Assembly: GCA_017417585.1 (NCBI GenBank)
Contig: JAFPYX010000074.1
Coordinates: 1 to 50,448 of the forward strand
Source: Victivallales bacterium
GTDB lineage: Bacteria > Verrucomicrobiota > Lentisphaeria > Oligosphaerales > Oligosphaeraceae
DNA length: 50,448 nucleotides
Direction of reading: 5' to 3'
Positions within the stretch are counted from its first letter, which is position 1. Each line of letters starts with the position of its first letter. Below the pieces are notes generated by a model, which was given only the letters and a program-made list of their open reading frames with translations, did no database searches and was not told the DNA's origin. The translations under genes and the position numbers were made by a program. Shown in pieces: positions 41,712 through 49,397 of this stretch.

Positions 41712-42536
41712 ATGAGTCTGAGCAATTTTGAAGTTGTTCCGGGTGTCCGGGTGGGGCGGGGCGAGCGGTTGCTGGTGTTGGCGGGACCTTGCGTGGCGGA
41801 GTCTTTGGAAGTATGCTGCCAAATTGCAGAAACGGCCAAGGCGGTGTGTGCCGATCTGGGCATCGACTATGTCTTCAAGGCCTCGTTTGACAAGGCGAAC
41901 CGCACCAGCATCAATGGATTTCGCGGCCCCGGGCTGAAGGCCGGGCTGGAGATGCTTGCCACAGTCAAGCAGAAGTATGAAGTCCCCGTCGTGACGGATG
42001 TCCATGAACCGTTTCAGTGCGAGCCAGTGGCAGAGGTCGCGGATATTCTTCAGATTCCGGCATTTCTGTGCCGGCAGACGGACTTGCTTTTGGCGGCGGC
42101 GAAGACCGGCCGTCCTGTCAATGTCAAGAAAGGGCAGTTTTTGGCGCCGGAGGACATGGCGGCAGTTGTCAAGAAACTTGAATCCACCGGCAATGAACGG
42201 ATACTTCTGACGGACCGCGGAACCACCTTCGGCTACCACAATCTGGTAGTGGACATGCGGGGGTTGGCGATCATGCGCGGGCTGGGATGCCCGGTTGTCT
42301 TCGACGCGACGCATTCCGTGCAGCTGCCCGGCGGAAACGGTACCAGTTCCGGCGGCAACCGGGAGTTCGTTGCGCCGCTGGCCCGTGCGGCGGCGGCGGT
42401 GGGGATCGACGCGCTTTTCCTGGAGATTCATCCAGAGCCGTCCAAGGCCTTGTCCGACGGTGCCAATTCATTGGCTCTGAAAGACCTTCGTGAACTTCTA
42501 ACGGTTGTCAAAGCCATCCATGAGATTTGCCCATGA
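41712..42536 (+). CDS. kdsA: 3-deoxy-8-phosphooctulonate synthase
   Basis: 274 residues. The DAHP-synthase-type barrel is clear: [58 protein letters not shown] and [12 protein letters not shown]. The Cys of AGPCV is also present in Class I (metal-independent) proteins, so it is not decisive; I did not assign the metal class. It condenses phosphoenolpyruvate with arabinose-5-phosphate to Kdo-8-phosphate. It lies 27 bp after kdsB and ends in an ATGA overlap with kdsC, so the two are translationally coupled. Confidence 0.97.
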   Translation: MSLSNFEVVPGVRVGRGERLLVLAGPCVAESLEVCCQIAETAKAVCADLGIDYVFKASFDKANRTSINGFRGPGLKAGLEMLATVKQKYEVPVVTDVHEPFQCEPVAEVADILQIPAFLCRQTDLLLAAAKTGRPVNVKKGQFLAPEDMAAVVKKLESTGNERILLTDRGTTFGYHNLVVDMRGLAIMRGLGCPVVFDATHSVQLPGGNGTSSGGNREFVAPLARAAAAVGIDALFLEIHPEPSKALSDGANSLALKDLRELLTVVKAIHEICP

Positions 42537-43099
42537 AACTCCTCAATGACCAGAAATTCCGTTCGCGCGGCGCAAGTGTGGAGGAGGCGGCGCGAAAGAT
42601 CAAGCTTGTGGCCATGGACATTGACGGAACCCTTACCGACGGCTCCATCTACTACCGTGGTGACTCCTCGGAGGAACTCAAGGGCTTCAATGTCCACGAT
42701 GGCACTGGTGTCACGATGATGCTTCGCGAGGGATTGATTGTCGGCGCCTTGACCGGCCGGCAGAGCGCGGCCAACGAAATCCGGTGTGCGGAACTCCATA
42801 TGAAGTTCCTTGAGCAGCGTTGCTGGAACAAGCGCGAGACGCTGGAACGTGTGGCGGCCAGTTTTGGCTGCACGATGGAGGAATGCCTTTTTCTGGGCGA
42901 TGACCTCATTGATGCGGATGCCATACGCCATGCGGGAATCGGCGTCGTGGTAGGCGATGCCGAGGAGGAATGCCGCGGCGTGGCCGACTTCCAGACCGAG
43001 CGGCTTTCCGGGCATGGCGCCCTGCGCGAAGTGGCGGTGTGGCTGATAAAGCTTCAGGGCAAATGGCAGAACGAACTCGAACACTATCGCCTGGTGTAG
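42533..43099 (+). CDS. kdsC: Kdo-8-phosphate phosphatase (HAD superfamily)
   Basis: 188 residues from ATG 42533 (ATGA overlap with kdsA; an in-frame TTG two codons earlier is rejected). HAD motifs: [11 protein letters not shown] with the nucleophile Asp, LTGRQS (motif II Thr), NKRETLE Lys (motif III) and [11 protein letters not shown] (motif IV). The capless, tetrameric KdsC-type length fits. It removes phosphate from Kdo-8-phosphate, the step between KdsA and KdsB. The N-terminus has an extra 20-residue polar stretch before the first strand. A 21-bp gap follows before the giant LptCA-like gene. Confidence 0.95.
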   Translation: MKLLNDQKFRSRGASVEEAARKIKLVAMDIDGTLTDGSIYYRGDSSEELKGFNVHDGTGVTMMLREGLIVGALTGRQSAANEIRCAELHMKFLEQRCWNKRETLERVAASFGCTMEECLFLGDDLIDADAIRHAGIGVVVGDAEEECRGVADFQTERLSGHGALREVAVWLIKLQGKWQNELEHYRLV

Positions 43100-43120
43100 A
43101 TTAAAGATAGAAAGAATTAG

Positions 43121-43156
43121 ATGTCCCGGATGTCCCAGGCATCCCGGATGTCCCAT
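43121..43156 (+). repeat. Four 9-bp repeats at the start of the LptCA-like gene
   Basis: ATGTCCCGG, ATGTCCCAG, GCATCCCGG and ATGTCCCAT follow one another. Three of the four carry an in-frame ATG, so the reading frame has potential starts at 43121, 43130 and 43148; translation gives MSR-MSQ-ASR-MSH. The true start is uncertain and no Shine-Dalgarno sequence decides it. Confidence 0.75.
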
Positions 43157-46090
43157 GAACAAGGACACTTGCATATCAAGCATCTCATCTTAGTTCTGGC
43201 GCTTTTCCCGTTGCTGTTCCCTGCCGTGGAATTGCTGAATGTCAAGGATCTGGATAATGTCCAGGTGCGGGATTTCCGTACTTCGGGGCTTGCGTATTTT
43301 CGACGGCATGGCAGCAGGCCAGAGGAAGATGCAGTCGTGCCTTTGCAGTGGAAGATCTATGGCGCGACGGCAAAACTGCAGGGCAAAGAATACCACATCG
43401 GCGGTTTTCGGATGGATATCGAATCTCCTGAACAGGGAAGCTATTCCGTGACGACTGCCTCGGCGACGTTTGATGTTGACGCGATTGAAGTGCATGGCGA
43501 TGCGCCGGTGGAGATCTCCGGCCCGGGGCTTTATCTGTCGGGAATGGGGTTTGACCTCTTCACCGATGCGGAGGATGGAGTTGAAAACGCCCGACATCTG
43601 ATGTTCGTCATCCGCGAGGCGGTGGAGATGGAGATGGACCGCTCGGTGTTGAAAGGAGGCAAGGGCGAAGGGGATTCGGGGGGGGATGGAGTAGGGCGTA
43701 TTGTCTTGTCATCCAGTCACCTTACAATGCAGTTGACGCCGGCGGAGTCTCGTGGCGGGGAAGGCAATGCCAGCGGTCGCCGTGAGGAAAACGGCGTGAT
43801 TTCTCTCGAGGGGAATGTCTTGCTGCGGATACCGGCGGAGCAGCCGATGGATGACCACGCTTCGCATCAATGGGATGCATGGGAGTTGTCGGGGGACCGG
43901 ATGCTGGTGTTTTTCCGTATTTCTCCGTCAGACGCAGAAGGCGGACAAGCAAGGGCAAACCAAGTGGAGAGAGTGGAAGTCTCCGGGCACATGCGCGTGG
44001 AGACCGATGGCGGCCGGCAGCGGCTGATGGGCGACCGTGGGGTCTTTACGGTGCCAGACGAACGCTTGACGGTCGATGGCGAGGTTTTGATGATGAATCA
44101 ATTCCAAAAGGAAGTAGACGGTGCCGGGGCGAACGAGGAACGATGGAATTTCCTGTTCACGGGGCGGGCGGTGGTTTTCTTTTCATCGAGCGAGGAACGG
44201 CGGGCGCAACGGCAGGGGAAGCACCGGGGGAATGTCGTCCGGAGTGTGGAATTGCCTGGCGAGGTTACAGTGGTTGCCCAGGATGACTCCTATCGTCTTG
44301 TGGCCTCGAAAGGGATGTTCTCAAGTTCAACAGAGTGTGTTTCGTTGCAGGGGGAGGTCAGGGGTGAACTCCGCAATCGCGATGCGCAGGGGGAGGGGGA
44401 TTATATGCTGGAGGGACCGCAGGTGGACTTGATGCTGGAGGAAGGTGCCTCTTCCGCACAGCGGATGGTGTTCCCACAGGGGTTGCGCCTTCAGCGTCGG
44501 GATGGGGGCAGTCGTGTGAAGGCAGGCTGGGCCGCTGTCGAGAATGTTGGTGAGGGGAAGAAGGTGTTCCGCATTTCCTGCGAGGGCAGTGTCTTGGCAG
44601 AGTTGCATGGGGCCAGGGGGCGGGGCCGGGAACTTTTTCTGACCGGCGAGAAGATGTCGATGCAGCTGCGGCTTTCCCCCGCAGACTCCACTGGCGGTCT
44701 GGATTGCATCGAATGGATTGAATTGCCGGAGCGTCTGACGGTGTGGGGACGGGAGAAGGGGATAGCGCATCGCATCGGTGCAAACCGGGGACGTTATGAC
44801 CACGCTTCGCACGCCATTTCCCTGGATGAAAATGTGGTATTGACGCTGGAGCAGAAGGAAGAAAGTGCCTCCAAGACAATGGAAGTGCAGGTCAGAAGCC
44901 GACATGCTGTGGTGCGGCTTGAGGAAAGCGAGGCTTCACGGCAATTCGGCATTGCAGAAATCGATCTTGCCGAGGAACTGGCGGCGTTCACTGCGGATTA
45001 CTCCATCTATCTAACTGCAGAACAGGCGCATTACAATTATTTGGAAGAACGGCTTGAATTGACAGGGAAGGCGCGGGCGGAATTCACGCCTGGAAATGGC
45101 CGACGGAATTTCCGCCAGGCGATGGTTTTAGAGACGACGAGGGTTCTGACGCATGATGGTCTCCAGAACGTGGTTTTCCCGGAACCATTGTCGATCTCGT
45201 CGGCTGACCAGGCTGTTCGGCTTTCCGGCGATGGGGGGGAGTTGGATGTGGAGAAGCGCCGCTGCGCCATGATGGGAAATTGTCATGTCATCTTTGTCCC
45301 CCAGGATGAAGATGAGCATGGACAGGCCTCGGTGGAGATGGTTACGCAGCGCATTCAGGTCTATTTGAAGGAGCGCGAAGAAGCATCTACTAGGGAGGGT
45401 GGATCCACATTGGCACTTGACCGCATTGACGTGCCGGAGCACCTGGAGGTGTTTTCGGCGGATGGACGCCACTGGCTTGGCGGGAATCACGGACTTTATC
45501 TGGCTCAGACAAATTCAATTGATCTGCTCGGCGAGGTGGAGGCGAAATTCGCGGGGGAGGCGGTCGGGCCGTTGGAGATGCCTGGCTTGAATGATTTCAA
45601 AGGGGCCGGCGCAGTGGAGACCCAGGAGATGATCTTGAATTGCGATCACATTATCGCAAGGCTCCGCGATGATGCAGGGGCGGATACTCGAGGCCAGGAG
45701 GAGAAGCCGGATGCACGTGCGCTTTCCATGCTGGATGCATTGGAAATACCCAGTCGGTTGCAATTGCGCTCGGCGGACGGCTCACGAAAGGTCACCGGAG
45801 AACGCTGTCGCTATACACAGGCCGAGAACGCCATCACCCTTGAAGGAGACTGCCACTTCGAGTATGTGGATGAACGAGGAAGGCATCAGGTCGATGCCCC
45901 GAGGGTGGTTTTTGATTGCAACAGCCGGACGATAACCACTGGAGTGGATTCTTCGGATGACGCGTTCGCAAAAAACGAAGACGGGACGGCGCGGCCTCCC
46001 AAGCGCACCACTATTACCATTCCATTTGCGACAAGGCCTGCCGATGATGTGGAACCAACGCCTTCTGCAGGCGGTCAGAAAAAACGTTGA
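43121..46090 (+). CDS. Giant LptC/LptA-like (OstA-repeat) periplasmic protein
   Basis: 989 residues. One membrane helix (about 20-36, LILVLALFPLLFP) without a cleavable Ala-x-Ala end suggests an N-terminal anchor like that of LptC. An LptC-like beta region follows (about 45-150, WKIYGATAKLQGKEY, FDVDAIEVHGDAPV). Then come about eight related units of 70-105 residues, starting near 282, 372, 446, 527, 611, 681, 766 and 871. Their consensus is D.I..P..L.V.S.DG...L.G..G.Y.....I.L.G.V...F, the OstA/LptA beta-jellyroll pattern. The clearest are IDVPEHLEVFSADG and LEIPSRLQLRSADG. Gene order kdsC - this gene - lptB is exactly where lptC and lptA stand in Proteobacteria. I infer a single-chain periplasmic bridge for LPS. 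The tail (950-989) is polar and disordered. Confidence 0.72.
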   Translation: MSRMSQASRMSHEQGHLHIKHLILVLALFPLLFPAVELLNVKDLDNVQVRDFRTSGLAYFRRHGSRPEEDAVVPLQWKIYGATAKLQGKEYHIGGFRMDIESPEQGSYSVTTASATFDVDAIEVHGDAPVEISGPGLYLSGMGFDLFTDAEDGVENARHLMFVIREAVEMEMDRSVLKGGKGEGDSGGDGVGRIVLSSSHLTMQLTPAESRGGEGNASGRREENGVISLEGNVLLRIPAEQPMDDHASHQWDAWELSGDRMLVFFRISPSDAEGGQARANQVERVEVSGHMRVETDGGRQRLMGDRGVFTVPDERLTVDGEVLMMNQFQKEVDGAGANEERWNFLFTGRAVVFFSSSEERRAQRQGKHRGNVVRSVELPGEVTVVAQDDSYRLVASKGMFSSSTECVSLQGEVRGELRNRDAQGEGDYMLEGPQVDLMLEEGASSAQRMVFPQGLRLQRRDGGSRVKAGWAAVENVGEGKKVFRISCEGSVLAELHGARGRGRELFLTGEKMSMQLRLSPADSTGGLDCIEWIELPERLTVWGREKGIAHRIGANRGRYDHASHAISLDENVVLTLEQKEESASKTMEVQVRSRHAVVRLEESEASRQFGIAEIDLAEELAAFTADYSIYLTAEQAHYNYLEERLELTGKARAEFTPGNGRRNFRQAMVLETTRVLTHDGLQNVVFPEPLSISSADQAVRLSGDGGELDVEKRRCAMMGNCHVIFVPQDEDEHGQASVEMVTQRIQVYLKEREEASTREGGSTLALDRIDVPEHLEVFSADGRHWLGGNHGLYLAQTNSIDLLGEVEAKFAGEAVGPLEMPGLNDFKGAGAVETQEMILNCDHIIARLRDDAGADTRGQEEKPDARALSMLDALEIPSRLQLRSADGSRKVTGERCRYTQAENAITLEGDCHFEYVDERGRHQVDAPRVVFDCNSRTITTGVDSSDDAFAKNEDGTARPPKRTTITIPFATRPADDVEPTPSAGGQKKR

Positions 46091-46208
46091 GAAATCGTTT
46101 GCTTCAGATGGGCCGGAGAGTGTGCACCGCGCAGAATTGGTGCTACATTTACATCGGGGTGCACCCTGTGCGGGTGTTACCCTTGCCCTCTGAATCCCTT
46201 CGCCTACT
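46091..46208. other. 118-bp gap before lptB
   Basis: The gap contains a perfect 10-bp palindrome GGGTGCACCC (46157-46166) and a nearby second GTGCACC. No promoter or ribosome site is convincing. It could be a weak internal terminator or processing site between the LptCA-like gene and lptB. Confidence 0.3.
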
Positions 46209-46958
46209 ATGAACGACAAAACTCCATCGCAACCACAGGAACTGCTTCGGGCCAGCGGCCTGCGAAAGGTCTATGGCGGGCGTAGCGTGGTGAATGACGT
46301 CTCTCTGACCGTGAATGCAGGAGAGGTGGTGGGGTTGCTGGGCCCCAACGGCGCCGGCAAGACGACTTCGTTCTACATGATTGTCGGTATGATTGAACCA
46401 GACGCCGGCTCGATTTCTTTTCGAGGCGAAGATGTCTCGAAGCTTCCGATGTACCGACGTGCCCGGCTCGGAATGGGGTATCTCGCGCAGGAGCCATCGA
46501 TTTTCCGCAAGCTGACGGTCAGGGAAAATGTTCTGGCGGTCCTGGAGACCCTCCAGTTGACATCCGCACAACGCCGCGAACGGCTGGATGAATTGCTCAA
46601 CGAACTTCAGTTGACGCATCTGGCCGACCAGAAGGCGCTTACGCTCTCCGGAGGAGAGCGAAGACGGCTCGAAATCACGCGTGCGCTGGCGACCTCTCCG
46701 GATTTCATCATGCTGGACGAGCCGTTCGGCGGCGTGGATCCCATGAACGTCTTCGAGGTCCAGAAGATCATTGCGATGCTCCGCGACCGCGGCCTCGGAA
46801 TCCTCATCACCGACCACAATGTGCGGGAGACATTGGCCATAGTGGACCGTGCATATCTCATCTGCGCCGGCAAAATCGTCTTCTCCGGAACCGGCGAAGG
46901 ACTGGTGAATGACGAGAACGCCCGCAAGGTGTACCTTGGACCCAGCTTCAATCCGTAA
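46209..46958 (+). CDS. lptB: LPS export ABC transporter ATP-binding protein
   Basis: 249 residues, standard for LptB. Motifs: Walker A GPNGAGKTT (about 44-52), Q-loop YLAQEPSIF, signature LSGGERRR, Walker B FIMLDEPFGG, D-loop and H-loop ITDHNVRE. The GMGYLAQEPSIFRKLTV stretch distinguishes LptB from LivF-like relatives. It powers LptFG extraction of LPS from the inner membrane toward the LptC/A bridge; lptF and lptG are not in the window, as is usual. It lies 118 bp after the giant LptCA-like gene. No Shine-Dalgarno sequence is visible. Confidence 0.96.
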   Translation: MNDKTPSQPQELLRASGLRKVYGGRSVVNDVSLTVNAGEVVGLLGPNGAGKTTSFYMIVGMIEPDAGSISFRGEDVSKLPMYRRARLGMGYLAQEPSIFRKLTVRENVLAVLETLQLTSAQRRERLDELLNELQLTHLADQKALTLSGGERRRLEITRALATSPDFIMLDEPFGGVDPMNVFEVQKIIAMLRDRGLGILITDHNVRETLAIVDRAYLICAGKIVFSGTGEGLVNDENARKVYLGPSFNP

Positions 46959-47037
46959 AGTCTTGTCGCCGCGGCTGGGAGGGACGGCCCACCCGCGGAA
47001 CTCCCGATTCCGTCTCAGCCTAAACCAGGAGGCATTC

Positions 47038-47415
47038 ATGGAATTGATCCTTTCCGGAAAACATCTTGAAATTGAAGATACGGACCGCGCTCTTGCCCAG
47101 AAGCTTGCCGACCAGCTCGCCCAGGACTATGCGAAGCTCAACAGCCTGCGGGTGGTCATCTCCGCCGAACACGGCCAGGCCAAGGCGGAGGCCACGCTCA
47201 CCGGCAAAAATACCTCGCTGAATGCCTCGGCTATCGCAGACAGCGTCCCCGTGGCCATCACGGCCGCCACGGAAAAGCTCAACAAGCAGATGCGGCGTTA
47301 TCTGGAGCGGCTGCAGGACCGCTCGATGCAGGCGGATCCGCAGCTCAAGGAGAAAATCTGGACCTCCTCCGATCTCAAGAATGGCACGGAGGACGACGAG
47401 GAGATCTTCGGGTAG
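47038..47415 (+). CDS. hpf: Ribosome hibernation promoting factor, short form
   Basis: 125 residues from ATG 47038 with AGGAGG seven bases upstream; the longer in-frame extension to 46909 overlaps lptB and is rejected. The HPF/YfiA fold is recognisable: MELILSGKHLEIEDTDRAL at the start, SLNASAIADSVPVAITAATEKL (quoted in parts: SLNASAIADS, AAIDxA-like AITAATEKL) and RYLERLQDR. The C-terminal dimerisation domain of long HPF is absent. It binds 30S subunits and inactivates ribosomes in stationary phase. The lptB-hpf neighbourhood resembles the lptB-rpoN-hpf order of Proteobacteria without rpoN. Confidence 0.92.
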   Translation: MELILSGKHLEIEDTDRALAQKLADQLAQDYAKLNSLRVVISAEHGQAKAEATLTGKNTSLNASAIADSVPVAITAATEKLNKQMRRYLERLQDRSMQADPQLKEKIWTSSDLKNGTEDDEEIFG

Positions 47416-47418
47416 GAA

Positions 47419-47994
47419 ATGGGAAGCGAACCGCAAATCGAACTCCGGGCGGCTGGAGCACCCTCCTGGCGTCCGGAGTGGGATGCGTATTTCCTGAAGC
47501 TGGCGATGCTGGCCTCGGAGCGCGCGACCTGCCCTCGGATGCACTGCGGATGCGTGTTGGTGAAGGACAACCATGTACTCTCCACCGGCTACAACGGCTC
47601 GCTGCCCGGCACGCCCCATTGCTATGATGCCGGGTGCCTGGTTGTGGACAACCATTGCGTGCGGACCAACCATGCGGAGATGAATGCGATTTGCCAGGCG
47701 GCACGCCATGGACAGGCGCTTGCCGGCGCCACGGCGTATGTGACGAATCTGCCGTGCACTGCCTGCGCAAAGGCGCTGATTGCAGTGGGCGTTGTTCGTG
47801 TGGTGATCTTCTCCGACTACCACGACTCCCTGGCGGAGCATTTTTTCCAGGAGAGCGGTGTGAAACTTGATCGCCTGAAGATGCCGGCCGCTGAAATCCA
47901 CTACGACCTGTCGTCCTTCTCTTCGGCACGTCCTTTTGATGACGATCATGAGTGTGGCAAAGGATGTTGTGATTGCCAAGACGCTGGATTATGA
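47419..47994 (+). CDS. dCMP/cytidine deaminase family protein (ComEB-like)
   Basis: 191 residues, 3 bp after hpf. Zinc-deaminase motifs: NHAEMNAI (His and catalytic Glu, about 84-91) and NLPCTACAKAL (PCxxC). An extra CPRMHCGCVLVKD block and HCYDAGCLVVDNHCVRTNH match the deoxycytidylate deaminase family (additional zinc ligands in ComEB). It would make dUMP for thymidylate synthesis. The C-terminus has a His/Cys-rich tail (DDDHECGKGCCDC) that may bind metal and is unusual for the family. Its stop overlaps the next start as ATGA. Confidence 0.88.
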   Translation: MGSEPQIELRAAGAPSWRPEWDAYFLKLAMLASERATCPRMHCGCVLVKDNHVLSTGYNGSLPGTPHCYDAGCLVVDNHCVRTNHAEMNAICQAARHGQALAGATAYVTNLPCTACAKALIAVGVVRVVIFSDYHDSLAEHFFQESGVKLDRLKMPAAEIHYDLSSFSSARPFDDDHECGKGCCDCQDAGL

Positions 47995-48302
47995 ATGCAA
48001 AAGACGCATTTTCCGCACCTGGCCATCCCTTCAACTGCGCCCAGTCGGTTGCCATCGGGGCCGGACGAGAAGACCTGCTGCCTGAACTGGCCGCCTGTGG
48101 TGGCGGGCGTGCCCCGGGGGGACGCTGCGGTGCGCTTCACGCGGCGCTGCTCATCGCATCTCCCGAAAGACACGGCGTGATTTTGGAGCAATTCCAGGCT
48201 GAGGCAGGTGCGCTGACTTGCAGGGAGATTAAAAACGAAACCCATTTCCCCTGCATCCAATGTGTGGAACTTGCCTCGCGACTGTTGGAGAACAGGGAGT
48301 AG
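47991..48302 (+). CDS. C_GCAxxG_C_C-type small redox protein
   Basis: 103 residues from ATG 47991 in an ATGA overlap with the deaminase gene. The family pattern FNCAQSVAIGAG at the start, GGRCGALHAALLIA in the middle, and LTCREIK plus PCIQCVELA at the end supplies the conserved cysteines of PF09719. Such proteins are predicted redox-active or metal-binding, sometimes fused to transporter parts; function is unknown. Coupling to the deaminase is suggestive only. Confidence 0.75.
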   Translation: MNAKDAFSAPGHPFNCAQSVAIGAGREDLLPELAACGGGRAPGGRCGALHAALLIASPERHGVILEQFQAEAGALTCREIKNETHFPCIQCVELASRLLENRE

Positions 48303-48309
48303 GACGGCG

Positions 48310-48402
48310 ATGGGGCAGCTCGTGCTTGGAATCTTGGGGACGGCGGGCTGGCTCTTTACGCAATGCCTGGAAAACTTGCGGACCTTTTGGTATTCGCCGT
48401 GA
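48310..48402 (+). CDS. Possible 30-residue hydrophobic peptide
   Basis: ATG preceded by AGGA five bases upstream; translation begins MGQLVLGILGTAGWLF, a possible single membrane helix, and ends FWYSP. It starts 8 bp after the redox protein's stop, so it could be the last gene of that operon. With 30 codons chance cannot be excluded. Confidence 0.25.
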   Translation: MGQLVLGILGTAGWLFTQCLENLRTFWYSP

Positions 48403-48524
48403 AGCCAATGCTTGTGGCGGCGGGCATTTCCTGTTTTATCGGCGGTATTGCCGCGGCGGCATCTTCTGGCAAAGCAGGCGTCTGCCCGAAGGTGAGAATC
48501 CCCTTTGGTTCCAAGTTGGCTTGA
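48363..48524 (+). CDS. Possible 53-residue membrane protein
   Basis: An ATG-started frame with a hydrophobic middle (PMLVAAGISCFIGGIAAAA) and a basic end. No ribosome site; overlaps the 30-residue frame in another phase, so at most one of the two is likely to be real. Confidence 0.2.
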   Translation: MPGKLADLLVFAVKPMLVAAGISCFIGGIAAAASSGKAGVCPKVRIPFGSKLA

Positions 48525-48567
48525 TTTCCATCGTCAGGCATTGCATTCTTTCATAATCCCGCATCGC

Positions 48568-48595
48568 GAATTATGAACTACGAATTATGACTTAT
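48568..48595 (+). repeat. Four heptamers spanning the tatD start codon
   Basis: GAATTAT, GAACTAC, GAATTAT, GACTTAT can be read without gap. The tatD ATG (48587-48589) lies across the third and fourth units. A 10-bp direct repeat CGAATTATGA recurs at a distance of 14 bp (two heptads). Confidence 0.65.
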
Positions 48596-49369
48596 TTCGA
48601 CACCCACACCCACCTGCCGGATGACTGCACGGACGAGCAGGCAGAGGCTCTGATTGACGAAGCGACCAAGGCGCAGGTGACCGAACTACTGCTGGCAGGC
48701 ACCTCCCTGAGGGACTGCCCCCAGAATCTCAACATCGCCGCCAGCCATGAAGGCGTCTTCACTTCCGTCGGCATCCACCCGCTGGAGGCGCAGGACTATG
48801 ATGCCGAGGTTGCCATTCCAAAGCTGCGTGAATGGCTCTCTGCACCACATGTCGTCGCTATTGGAGAAGTCGGTCTTGATAATCACTACGAGGACTCAGC
48901 CCCTCCGCCCGCCCTCCAGGAGCAGGCCTTCCGTGACCAGCTGCGATTGGCCGCCGAGACAAATACCCCCGTGGTCATCCATAGCCGCGAGGCCTTCGAC
49001 CGGTGCTATGAACTGGTGCGCGAAAACCTGCCCGCCGACCATCCTCTGCAGGTGCATAGCTTTGCCGATGGGCCGGAAGAACTAGACAAGTGGCTGAAAC
49101 TCAATACGATATTCTCCTACAACGGAATGGTGACCTTCAAAAAGGCTGAAAACATCCGCGAGACGCTGCGTTTGGTTCCGTTCGATCGGCTGGTGCTGGA
49201 GACAGATGCCCCCTACCTGGCGCCAGTCCCATTCCGCGGACAGCCCAATGCCTCGAAGCATATCCCTGTGATTGCTCGGAGAATTGCCGAAGAACGCCAG
49301 CTCTCTCTCGAGGAACTGGCGCGTCTCACTACCGCGAATGCTCGGCGGTTCTTTCGGATTGAAATATAA
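48587..49369 (+). CDS. TatD-family metal-dependent hydrolase (DNase)
   Basis: 260 residues. Metal-ligand motifs in order: FDTHTHLPD (HxH), SVGIHPLEA, AIGEVGLDNHYE (Glu), PVVIHSREAFD (His), VHSFADG and ETDAPYLAP (Asp). Typical length of TatD/YcfH proteins (255-265). Members are 3'-5' exonucleases acting on single-stranded DNA or RNA and D-amino-acyl-tRNA. No Shine-Dalgarno sequence; the start codon lies inside heptamer repeats. The ring of conserved residues is complete, so activity is expected. I do not choose between tatD and ycfH. Confidence 0.93.
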   Translation: MTYFDTHTHLPDDCTDEQAEALIDEATKAQVTELLLAGTSLRDCPQNLNIAASHEGVFTSVGIHPLEAQDYDAEVAIPKLREWLSAPHVVAIGEVGLDNHYEDSAPPPALQEQAFRDQLRLAAETNTPVVIHSREAFDRCYELVRENLPADHPLQVHSFADGPEELDKWLKLNTIFSYNGMVTFKKAENIRETLRLVPFDRLVLETDAPYLAPVPFRGQPNASKHIPVIARRIAEERQLSLEELARLTTANARRFFRIEI

Positions 49370-49382
49370 TTTAAATTACTTT
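49362..49382. other. AT-rich 21-bp tract shared with 32714-32734
   Basis: Both tracts read AAATATA, then TTTAAATTACTT with 19 of 21 bases identical. Both directly follow the stop of a rightward gene at a convergent junction. At 49362 it includes the tatD stop codon. Confidence 0.45.
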
Positions 49383-49397
49383 AAATAAATAAGTTAT

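Larger units (their letters stand above)
48303..48586. other. 284-bp gap with possible small ORFs and heptamer repeats
   Basis: The gap between the redox protein and TatD contains two short overlapping open frames (separate entries) and, at its end, heptamer repeats reaching into the tatD start. No terminator hairpin with T-tract was found. Confidence 0.5.

Noticed and set aside
46909..47037. N-terminal extension of hpf
   Set aside because: It overlaps lptB and has no family similarity, while AGGAGG precedes the ATG at 47038.
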